Source: Candidatus Heimdallarchaeota archaeon AB_125
GTDB taxonomy: Archaea; Asgardarchaeota; Heimdallarchaeia; Heimdallarchaeales; Heimdallarchaeaceae
Direction: 5' to 3'
DNA: 16,556 bases
Assembly: GCA_001940755.1 (NCBI GenBank)
Contig: MEHH01000028.1
Span: 1 to 16,556 of the forward strand
Shown here: positions 4,951-11,671 of the stretch, piece after piece
How the letters are laid out: every line of letters begins with the position of its first letter
Position numbering within the stretch: the first letter of the stretch is position 1
Made by a program: the position numbers and the translations under genes
The notes under the pieces: generated by a model
What the model was told of the DNA's origin: nothing
Database searches by the model: none
What the model saw: the letters and a program-made list of their open reading frames with translations, nothing else

Positions 4951-7264
4951 ATGTCTTGGTAATTCTTTTTCTGAAAATGAACGCTATTCCGATAACTAGT
5001 AGAGGTGCCAAATACCACGGAAATGAAGTAAAACTAGTGTCTTCATGAACAATGTATGTTTTCTTTGCAGATAATTCCCAATTGTCTTCACTATCATAAG
5101 CGAATATCTGAATATATACATAATCAGCATCATCTGTCAGAACAAAGGTTGCTTCATATGATGATCCTATAGACAATGTCATAGAAATATTGGTCCAAAC
5201 AATGGAATCATAACTATAGGATAATATTACTGAGGTAATTGTGTTTATACCAGTGACAGAACCTGAAACCGTAACAGAATCTCCTTGATAAAGATATGAA
5301 GGTGAGATATCTATACTACTTATTTGAATTGTCTCTACAGAAACTATCAATGCATAATCTTCACCTGCTGCACCATCAAAATAGGTAACAATCACATAAT
5401 ATAATCCTGAATAAGTTGTGATATAATTGATATATTCTGTAGTGTCATAATTTTCACTATAATCAAGTTCGGTATATTCAAAATCATCTAGATATAAATC
5501 TAAATCTACTACTGTTGGATTAAAATCTAAACCTATTGATACTGATACTCCTGCAGGTAAATATACAAAGAAGTAATCGTCATCATTAGCAATTAGATTG
5601 TAGATTGTATTTGTGCTAATTTCAGCAGCTTGACCATAATCATCATTTTCCTCAAATAAGTCTTCATCAAAATCAACTTCTGACAAGCTTAAAGTAAATG
5701 ATCCTGCCCCTGAATAACTATAGATGTAGAAGAATAATGGATTATCTGCAGCTGGTGAAATTGTTACTAGTTCTGTAATTGAACCTACTTCTCCTCCATA
5801 ACCATAGAATCCGTTTGGTAGGCCTATCCAATCTGCTTCATTCCATATCTCAAGATCAAAATCTGGACCGAAATCCATTGATAAGGATGCTTCATAAGTA
5901 TACCCAGGAGTTGGTGTAGGTAAATCAGCTTGAGCGTACAAATAACCTCCATCAACTAGAGAATCTGAATAGGGTGAACTTGTACTAACTTCTGGAATTA
6001 AACCTCCTAGTGCAACTCTCCATTGATAGAGGAAATCTTCCCAATTTGTATTTAGAACGAACTCCAAATCATAGTAGAAATTAACATAGGAATTGACTAC
6101 ACTTTGATTTGAATAGATATAGAAGTCATTATAATGTTCATATGGCAATGCAGGCAAGAATCCCCACAGTCCGTAAGGATCTGTAATAAATGTTGAACTT
6201 GAAATTACTAGAACATCATCAAGAGCCGTAATCAAACTACCAACTGCAGTATTTAACGAAGGAGCAGATATCGATTGTAGATTTGTCAGGAATTCATAAT
6301 AATCACATTCCAAATCAGGGAGTTGACTCATTGAGTTGAGTCTTGCAGAATATATCTCATATCCATAAGTAGGAAGATGATTAATCAACTCTGAAGATAC
6401 ATCATCAATTAAAGTTTCAATACCAATAAGCTCTGTAGTATTATATGCACTTAATGTCACATAATCACTATAAGCAACATAAAAATCAGCATAATCTTGA
6501 CAAACATTTTGAGCGAAAACACTTGCAGACATAGATGGAGTAGCGATAAGAGCTGACAAAGATTCATAATAATCCCAACCGTCTCCTGGTTCATTCAGCA
6601 TACTGGCAGTGTAAATTTCGCAATAATCTTTCAGTTCGTAGAGTACTTCCAATTGTCCCATTAAGCATGCATCAAAACCTAGAAAATCAAAATAGTAACC
6701 TGTAAGAGCTGTTTCTAGCTCATTAATAGTTAGATGGTCATCTCCATTATCTTCATCCCAACATACTCCACTTAAGCCACCACCATGATCCCAAATAATC
6801 AAAGCAGTTTTGTCTGAAGGATAGTTTGCCAATCCCCAATCTATGAAATTTCTCAAGGATTGTGGGTCACCCATATTTACTTCACCTAGAGATTGGTTCA
6901 TTGGAGAAGTGAAAGTTGTTGTACTTCCATCACCGACAATTGTATAATAACGAGTTTCAGACCAATCGTTTGAAAATTCAGGTGTTTCATAATCATAAGC
7001 GCATCGATCAACCATTGCAATTACATTTACATCAACTGTGGTTCCCCCAGCTTGTTCCATTTCATTCAAATCGTCTAAGCCAAAGTATTCTAAGTTATTA
7101 TCTGCACAAAGATAAATCATAACAGTCCAATCTTTTGTAGTTGCATCAATGCTAGGTAAGGTATCATCAATCCCGAAGTTCTGTCCTTGGATAAAGATTG
7201 ACGAGGTGAAAAATAATAACAAGAATAGTATGAAAGTTAATATCCCCTTTCTTAAATTCTTCAT
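4949..7264 (-). CDS. Secreted, membrane-anchored clostripain-type (C11, clan CD) cysteine peptidase
   Basis: 771 residues. A signal peptide occupies about 1-27. The catalytic domain (about 45-415) has the C11 signatures WTVMIYLCADNNLE at 46-59, the catalytic His160 in ALIIWDHGGG, and the catalytic Cys200 in LGFDACLM. This caspase-related fold cleaves after basic residues in clostripain; the specificity here is not known. It is followed by a beta-rich region (about 440-530), a PPC (pre-peptidase C-terminal) domain (about 533-645, starting EENDDYGQAAEI), an Ig-like beta domain (about 648-738), a membrane helix (about 750-764) and a basic tail. The protein should sit outside the cell, held by the C-terminal helix. 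The start is supported by a strong TATA box 20-30 nt upstream. Family members are often activated by self-cleavage; no cleavage site is identified here. Confidence 0.9.
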   Translation of the reverse strand: MKNLRKGILTFILFLLLFFTSSIFIQGQNFGIDDTLPSIDATTKDWTVMIYLCADNNLEYFGLDDLNEMEQAGGTTVDVNVIAMVDRCAYDYETPEFSNDWSETRYYTIVGDGSTTTFTSPMNQSLGEVNMGDPQSLRNFIDWGLANYPSDKTALIIWDHGGGLSGVCWDEDNGDDHLTINELETALTGYYFDFLGFDACLMGQLEVLYELKDYCEIYTASMLNEPGDGWDYYESLSALIATPSMSASVFAQNVCQDYADFYVAYSDYVTLSAYNTTELIGIETLIDDVSSELINHLPTYGYEIYSARLNSMSQLPDLECDYYEFLTNLQSISAPSLNTAVGSLITALDDVLVISSSTFITDPYGLWGFLPALPYEHYNDFYIYSNQSVVNSYVNFYYDLEFVLNTNWEDFLYQWRVALGGLIPEVSTSSPYSDSLVDGGYLYAQADLPTPTPGYTYEASLSMDFGPDFDLEIWNEADWIGLPNGFYGYGGEVGSITELVTISPAADNPLFFYIYSYSGAGSFTLSLSEVDFDEDLFEENDDYGQAAEISTNTIYNLIANDDDYFFVYLPAGVSVSIGLDFNPTVVDLDLYLDDFEYTELDYSENYDTTEYINYITTYSGLYYVIVTYFDGAAGEDYALIVSVETIQISSIDISPSYLYQGDSVTVSGSVTGINTITSVILSYSYDSIVWTNISMTLSIGSSYEATFVLTDDADYVYIQIFAYDSEDNWELSAKKTYIVHEDTSFTSFPWYLAPLLVIGIAFIFRKRITKT

Positions 7265-7283
7265 AACATCTTATTGCTATTTT

Positions 7284-7294
7284 CCTTTTTATAG
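7284..7294 (-). promoter_or_regulatory. Strong TATA box of the C11 peptidase gene
   Basis: CTATAAAAAGG on the minus strand lies 20-30 nt before the ATG at 7264, close to the archaeal consensus, and predicts a leaderless transcript. Confidence 0.6.
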
Positions 7295-7331
7295 TTTTAC
7301 AAAAGAATCTGCCAAAATTTTTTATGGGTGA

Positions 7332-7348
7332 ATGGTTTTTAAAACCAT
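7332..7348. promoter_or_regulatory. 17-bp palindrome between divergent promoters, candidate operator
   Basis: ATGGTTTT and AAAACCAT are perfect 8-bp arms around a single central T at 7340. It lies between the TATA box of the peptidase gene (7284-7294, minus) and that of the PIG-L gene (7375-7383, plus), where a dimeric regulator could affect both. Confidence 0.4.
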
Positions 7349-7374
7349 CAATCTTCTTTTTTGTAAGAAACTTG

Positions 7375-7383
7375 TATTTTTAA
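7375..7383 (+). promoter_or_regulatory. TATA-like box of the PIG-L gene
   Basis: TATTTTTAA lies 31-39 nt before the ATG at 7414, consistent with a leader of about 10 nt. Confidence 0.4.
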
Positions 7384-7413
7384 GCAAAATCCCAAAACGT
7401 TATTCTGATTGAA

Positions 7414-8115
7414 ATGAATAATGATTCCTTAAATGTTGTAGCAGTATTTGCCCATCCTGATGATGAAGCAGGAGTGTTAGGAACACTAGCTAATCATAGT
7501 GAAAGAGGTGACACTGTTTCTGTAGTAATGCTTACTCATGGAGAGAATGCTTCCAGTTTAAAGGGAAGTCATGAGGAAATTGCTAGAACAAGAGAAGGAC
7601 ATGTAAGTAAAATTGAAGAAATTATTGGAGCTAAATATTACTTTCTAGATATCCCAGATTCTGGAGTAACTCCAACAATTGAAAATGCAAAGAAACTTGC
7701 TTGTCTTTTTAAGCAACTTAAACCTGATATAGTTATTACTTGGGGAGAATACAAAACATTAGGTTTGGGCCATCCTGATCACAGGTATACTCACACAATT
7801 GCATTAGATGCTTTATCTTATGCAAGATACAATAATGAAGAAGATGAATTCCCTCCGCACAGAAAAAATGTTGGTTTTTACACTCCAATTGAAGGAGGAG
7901 TGGAAATGGCAGGAAGTTCAATATACATTGATGTATCTAAACAAATAGACAAAGTAGAGCGTTGTTTAGATGTTTATGAAGAAGCTTATGGAGAGTGGCC
8001 AGTTAAAAAATATATTCTCTCAGAAATGTCATTAGCTGGTATGTTCTTAGGAGTTAAATATGCAGAATGTTTCAATAAGGTTCTAACTGGTAGAGCTAGT
8101 TCCTATCTTGAATAA
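7414..8115 (+). CDS. PIG-L/LmbE family zinc deacetylase
   Basis: 233 residues. The family signature AHPDDE is at 13-18 (zinc ligands H14 and D17, general base D16) and the second zinc site, G-HPDH at 119-123, supplies H123. Members remove acetyl groups from N-acetylglucosamine-containing molecules: GlcNAc-PI in GPI anchor synthesis, GlcNAc-inositol phosphate in mycothiol, malate-GlcNAc in bacillithiol, and chito-oligosaccharides in archaeal Dac. Length is normal and no membrane segment or signal is present, so it is cytoplasmic. The substrate cannot be told. It ends 3 bp from the convergent GH31 gene, which is also a carbohydrate enzyme, but the two are not co-transcribed. Confidence 0.9.
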   Translation: MNNDSLNVVAVFAHPDDEAGVLGTLANHSERGDTVSVVMLTHGENASSLKGSHEEIARTREGHVSKIEEIIGAKYYFLDIPDSGVTPTIENAKKLACLFKQLKPDIVITWGEYKTLGLGHPDHRYTHTIALDALSYARYNNEEDEFPPHRKNVGFYTPIEGGVEMAGSSIYIDVSKQIDKVERCLDVYEEAYGEWPVKKYILSEMSLAGMFLGVKYAECFNKVLTGRASSYLE

Positions 8116-8118
8116 TAA

Positions 8119-10515
8119 TTATTTCTCGAATACTAAATAATTCTCCTTTTCTTCTCCAAATATTGTTATTTCTCCTATTTCCACAAATTTCTTCTTTCTA
8201 CCCTCTCTGGTAATATTGAAGTACCAAGTGTCTCTTTCTTTCTTTTCTCCTTCGATTTTGACTATTTCAAAATCTCCCTTTACAAATTCTAACGAATCTC
8301 CATCATCAAGATAGATCTCTCCTTCAGCCTTAGAATCTGAGGGATATACTCTTAGAGAAATTTTTGAATCAAGTATCTCTCCAGTATGTTGAATAGATTC
8401 ATTGATGAATGGAATAATTGAACCTTCCTTAACAAATATTGGTGTCATTTCTATAGGAACATCAATTTCATGAATTTTTCCACCTTCAAAAACATGTTTT
8501 CCACAGAAACTATACCACTTTCCTTGTGGGAGATATACTTCTCTTTTTCTTCTACCTTTTTTAAGAATTGGAGCTACTAACAGATTGTCTCCAAAAAGAT
8601 ATTCCGATTCTGACCATTCTGCTATATGAGACATAGGATCTTTAGGATAATCTATCCATAAAGCTCGAAAAGCAGGAACACCAGTTAAACAAGTTTGTCT
8701 GATACTTCCATAAATGTAAACCATCAACGAATATCTCAGTTGAATTGTTTTTCTTATGATTTTTTCTGTTTTCTTTCCAAAAGCCCATGGTTCTTGAGAA
8801 CACTTCTTGTTTATAGTGTGATTTCTGAAGTAAGGATACAAAATTCCAGCTTGATACCAACGTGTAAGTAGTTCTGCTCCTGGTTTCCCAGCAAATCCTC
8901 CTATATCAGGTCCAATCATTAATTGTCCTGAAGCAGCCATATTTAATAGCATAGGAATACTAATCTGTAAATGATCCCAGTTTGCAATATTATCACCAGT
9001 CCAAGTTCCTGCATATCTGTGTGTTCCCAAAGAAGCAGCTCGAGAGTTGATATAGATCCTCTTGTTTGGTAAGAGTTTTTCTAATCCTTCATAAGTTGCT
9101 TTTGCCATCAAATGACCATATTCGTTATGCACCTCTTTATGCAAACGAGGTTTTCCTTCTCCTGGATGTATTATATCATCATCCATTGTTCCTTTTTCAT
9201 TGAAAACTGAAGGTTCATTCATATCAATCCAAAACCCACTGATTCCAACATTAGTCAAAGCAGTAAAATGACTGCCAAACCATTCTCGGGTTTTTATTTG
9301 TGTAAAATCAGGGAAATGACAATCTCCTGGCCACACAGGACCTGTGTAAATAGAACCATCAGGGTTTAAGCAGAAGTGACCTCCCTTTATTCCCTCTTTG
9401 TAAATCTTGTATTTTGGGTCCACTTTCACTCCTGGATCAGTCATTGCCATTAATCTAAATCCTTGTTCAAGAAGATTTTCTGCCATTTTTTTTGGATTTG
9501 GAAAGTGTTCCTTATTCCATGTAAATACTCGATAATCATTCATGTAATCGATATCTAAGTGGATGTAATCACAAGGAATATTTCTTGTTCTAAATTCTGA
9601 AGCTAGTTGTCGCACTTCAGATTCAGGATAATATGACCATCTACTTTGATGGTGACCTAGAGCAGAAATAGGAGGAAATGGTGCCTTACCAAGAAGATCA
9701 GCTAATTTCGATAATACTTTGTAAACTGATGGTCCAACAATAAGATAATAGTTAATTCCACCTCCATTTACGAAATATTCAGTAGAACATCCATCAGTAT
9801 CACTGATTTTTATTTGACTTCTATTTGGATTATCGTATACAATAGCATAGCAGAATCCATTTGATCTAATTACTATCTGTATTGGCTGTGTTTGATACAA
9901 TTTTTGATCATCCACATCGTATGAAAAAGAATCTGTATTCCAGAATGATATTGTCTCTCCTCTCTTATCTAAAGGACCTCCCTTTTCTCCAAAACCATAG
10001 TAATTTTCACATTTAACTTCTGGTAGCTTTTCTACCTTATACCAGTCTTCTTCATGATAGCTAGGAAACTCTTCCTCAAATATTTGGAACCCAAATCCAT
10101 CTTCAAAGCTAATAGTTCCTTTTTCTTTGTTGATTTTAGAAACAATAAACAAATTTGGACCAGATTCTTGTGCTATTATAATTTTCTCTTCTTCTTTATT
10201 AACAATTAAAGGATGAGGACTTTTACTTTCTAGAACAACAGCATCTGTGTTTGGAAGATCAGACAAATTTTTGGATATTCTTACATTGATAATACCATTA
10301 TCTACGGATTTTATCAAGAATTCACCATTCTCTAAAACTGCGTGAAAATCATATTTACGTATTTTACTGGAAGTTATCGTATTCATCTTAGTCCATTTTG
10401 AATCATCTTCAGGTAAAACTACTTTATTGTACTCTATCATCTTCCTTCTGAAGACACTGTTTATCGCAAATTTTACTAGCCAAAATGGAACTTTTCCAAC
10501 CATATCAGATGACAT
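8119..10515 (-). CDS. Glycoside hydrolase family 31, probable alpha-glucosidase
   Basis: 798 residues. The N-terminal beta-sandwich (about 45-270) precedes a (beta/alpha)8 barrel starting near LGHHQSRWSYYPESEV at 286-301. The catalytic nucleophile is D431 in GFWIDMNEPSVFN, and the acid/base is D508 in THRYAGTWTGDN, both intact. PYFRNHT (561-567) and the IGPDIGGFAG segment (534-543) also match the family. C-terminal beta domains follow. Such enzymes release glucose from alpha-glucans and oligosaccharides; alpha-xylosidase or other activities occur in the family, so specificity is not certain. No signal peptide is present, so it is probably cytoplasmic. The start at 10515 is supported by a TATA-like box 26-35 nt upstream; later ATGs at codons 5 and 26 are alternatives. 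The YdjM-like gene ends 52 bp upstream on the same strand and may be co-transcribed. Confidence 0.92.
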   Translation of the reverse strand: MSSDMVGKVPFWLVKFAINSVFRRKMIEYNKVVLPEDDSKWTKMNTITSSKIRKYDFHAVLENGEFLIKSVDNGIINVRISKNLSDLPNTDAVVLESKSPHPLIVNKEEEKIIIAQESGPNLFIVSKINKEKGTISFEDGFGFQIFEEEFPSYHEEDWYKVEKLPEVKCENYYGFGEKGGPLDKRGETISFWNTDSFSYDVDDQKLYQTQPIQIVIRSNGFCYAIVYDNPNRSQIKISDTDGCSTEYFVNGGGINYYLIVGPSVYKVLSKLADLLGKAPFPPISALGHHQSRWSYYPESEVRQLASEFRTRNIPCDYIHLDIDYMNDYRVFTWNKEHFPNPKKMAENLLEQGFRLMAMTDPGVKVDPKYKIYKEGIKGGHFCLNPDGSIYTGPVWPGDCHFPDFTQIKTREWFGSHFTALTNVGISGFWIDMNEPSVFNEKGTMDDDIIHPGEGKPRLHKEVHNEYGHLMAKATYEGLEKLLPNKRIYINSRAASLGTHRYAGTWTGDNIANWDHLQISIPMLLNMAASGQLMIGPDIGGFAGKPGAELLTRWYQAGILYPYFRNHTINKKCSQEPWAFGKKTEKIIRKTIQLRYSLMVYIYGSIRQTCLTGVPAFRALWIDYPKDPMSHIAEWSESEYLFGDNLLVAPILKKGRRKREVYLPQGKWYSFCGKHVFEGGKIHEIDVPIEMTPIFVKEGSIIPFINESIQHTGEILDSKISLRVYPSDSKAEGEIYLDDGDSLEFVKGDFEIVKIEGEKKERDTWYFNITREGRKKKFVEIGEITIFGEEKENYLVFEK

Positions 10516-10540
10516 TAATTGTACAATAATCTATGAATTC

Positions 10541-10550
10541 AAAAATTTAT
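10541..10550 (-). promoter_or_regulatory. TATA-like box of the GH31 gene with upstream TTTCTCGATAA
   Basis: ATAAATTTTT on the minus strand lies 26-35 nt before the GH31 ATG. It overlaps the 3' end of TTTCTCGATAA (10547-10557), an element shared with the promoters at 14281 and 14774. Confidence 0.4.
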
Positions 10551-10567
10551 CGAGAAAAACCACCTTT

Positions 10568-11083
10568 TTACACGAAAAGATAAACAACCAGTCCAACAAA
10601 AAAAGCAATTAAAGTAACAGAAGCTGCAGTAAATGAACTAGCAGGAAGGATTTTCAAATCAATAATAAATTTGGGATAAAATGGAGCTAAAGGTTTCATT
10701 TTTCCAGAGAGTAAATCCATGAGATAATGTCCTGTATAACAACTAGATGCAAGTATAGCAAGCTCTGGATATGGGGAGAATATAAAGATAAGAACACTTA
10801 ATCCACTTACAACAAGGACACCAAAAGGTTCTTGCAACCATGTATGGTAAATAAATTCATCTCTCTCATCTAGCGTTTTGAAATATACCTTAATCCATTT
10901 TGGAATATTCCATATAGGCACATCCTTGAATTTTTTCCTGTAATAGAAAACATGATCGTAATCCACAAGAATTCCCCAAACAAACATTACAAGTAGGAGC
11001 CACCAAATAGGAATGCCGGGATAAAATTGAACGAAAATCAATCCAATAAGAACTGATACACTTCCGTGTGTAACGGCATCCAT
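10568..11083 (-). CDS. YdjM-like (DUF457) membrane-bound putative metal-dependent hydrolase
   Basis: 171 residues with four predicted membrane segments (about 10-20, 26-40, 87-103, 150-170, with a weaker one at 104-117). The polar signature residues of this family are present: H6 near the N-terminus (MDAVTHG), D41 and D43-H44 in ILVDYDHVFY, H80 in YHTW, and H119 with D123 in YTGHYLMDLL. They resemble a metal site at the membrane surface. The family, known from the LexA-regulated E. coli YdjM, has no established reaction, so the hydrolase name rests on sequence only. It is divergent from the helical protein at 11148 and precedes GH31 on the same strand by 52 bp. Confidence 0.8.
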   Translation of the reverse strand: MDAVTHGSVSVLIGLIFVQFYPGIPIWWLLLVMFVWGILVDYDHVFYYRKKFKDVPIWNIPKWIKVYFKTLDERDEFIYHTWLQEPFGVLVVSGLSVLIFIFSPYPELAILASSCYTGHYLMDLLSGKMKPLAPFYPKFIIDLKILPASSFTAASVTLIAFFVGLVVYLFV

Positions 11084-11103
11084 AAGGCATGTCAGTTAGA
11101 GAT

Positions 11104-11115
11104 GGTTAAAAATTT
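11104..11115 (-). promoter_or_regulatory. TATA-like box of the YdjM-like gene
   Basis: AAATTTTTAACC on the minus strand lies 21-32 nt before the ATG at 11083, as expected for a leaderless transcript. Confidence 0.4.
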
Positions 11116-11138
11116 TCTTACTCGTCCTTTTCTCAAAG

Positions 11139-11148
11139 TTTATTTAAA
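11139..11148 (+). promoter_or_regulatory. TATA box of the helical protein gene
   Basis: TTTATTTAAA lies directly against the first ATG (11148) but 21-30 nt before the in-frame ATG at 11169. The latter spacing is the one seen at the other promoters in this window, so the real start may be 11169. Confidence 0.4.
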
Positions 11149-11630
11149 TGGATGACCAAGATATCTTGATGGATTGCAGTAAGTTTGATAAAATCATATC
11201 TACTCCGTCACTTGGGGATTCTGCTAGAAGACAAGCACTTCAGGAATTAATCAGTAATGGTTGCTTGAAATCACTTTTTGGACATGCTCAAACTTCTTCA
11301 AGAATAGATTGGGTAAGGAATTATTCACTTCTTGCCCTTACTAAATTTGCATCAATTAACACAGCTGCTGATGAAGTTGCAATAACATTGCAAGATGATG
11401 AAGTGCTGTTAGATTATTCATTAGATAAGGAAAAACTCAAACTTAAAGCTGCAAAGTTGCTCTTTCTTTTCCTAACTCTTGAAAACAAGCCAAGGAAGTT
11501 CAAGAAGATTGCTTTAATGGGTTTAATAGTAGGAGAGCATTGGGATTATTGCATAGAATTAGAACAAGATTCATCTACAAAAGAATGGATACAACGTACT
11601 ATTCAATCAGCTCTAAAAGCAAAAAAATGA
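11148..11630 (+). CDS. Unrecognised all-helical protein, possibly HEAT/ARM-like
   Basis: 160 residues from the first ATG, or 153 from the ATG at 11169, which a TATA box placed 21-30 nt upstream favours. I do not recognise the family. Composition is strongly helical: repeated amphipathic segments such as ARRQALQELISNG, WVRNYSLLALTKFA and KLKLKAAKLLFLFLTL would suit a short HEAT/armadillo-like bundle, which would suggest a protein-binding role. No signal peptide, membrane segment, metal motif or nucleotide-binding motif is visible. It is divergent from the YdjM-like gene and convergent, 14 bp apart, with the large flippase-like fusion. The full-length open frame with its own promoter supports a real gene. 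Confidence 0.7.
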   Translation: MDDQDILMDCSKFDKIISTPSLGDSARRQALQELISNGCLKSLFGHAQTSSRIDWVRNYSLLALTKFASINTAADEVAITLQDDEVLLDYSLDKEKLKLKAAKLLFLFLTLENKPRKFKKIALMGLIVGEHWDYCIELEQDSSTKEWIQRTIQSALKAKK

Positions 11631-11635
11631 GAAAG

Positions 11636-11671
11636 AAAGAGAAGTTAGATAACTAATTGAGCCTTCTCTTT
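11636..11671. terminator. Weak candidate terminator between convergent genes
   Basis: AAAGAGAAG (11636-11644) can pair with CTTCTCTTT (11663-11671) across an 18-nt loop that itself contains TTAG-ATAA-CTAA. It sits between the stop of the helical gene and the end of the flippase-like gene, whose last codons form the right arm. No T-run follows, so support is weak. Confidence 0.25.

Noticed and set aside
8106..8120. AATAAT-A-ATTATT palindrome at the PIG-L/GH31 junction
   Set aside because: Short and made only of A and T; expected by chance in this composition.
7414..10515. PIG-L and GH31 as a joint glycan-degradation operon
   Set aside because: The genes are convergent, so they cannot form an operon; only a loose functional link remains.
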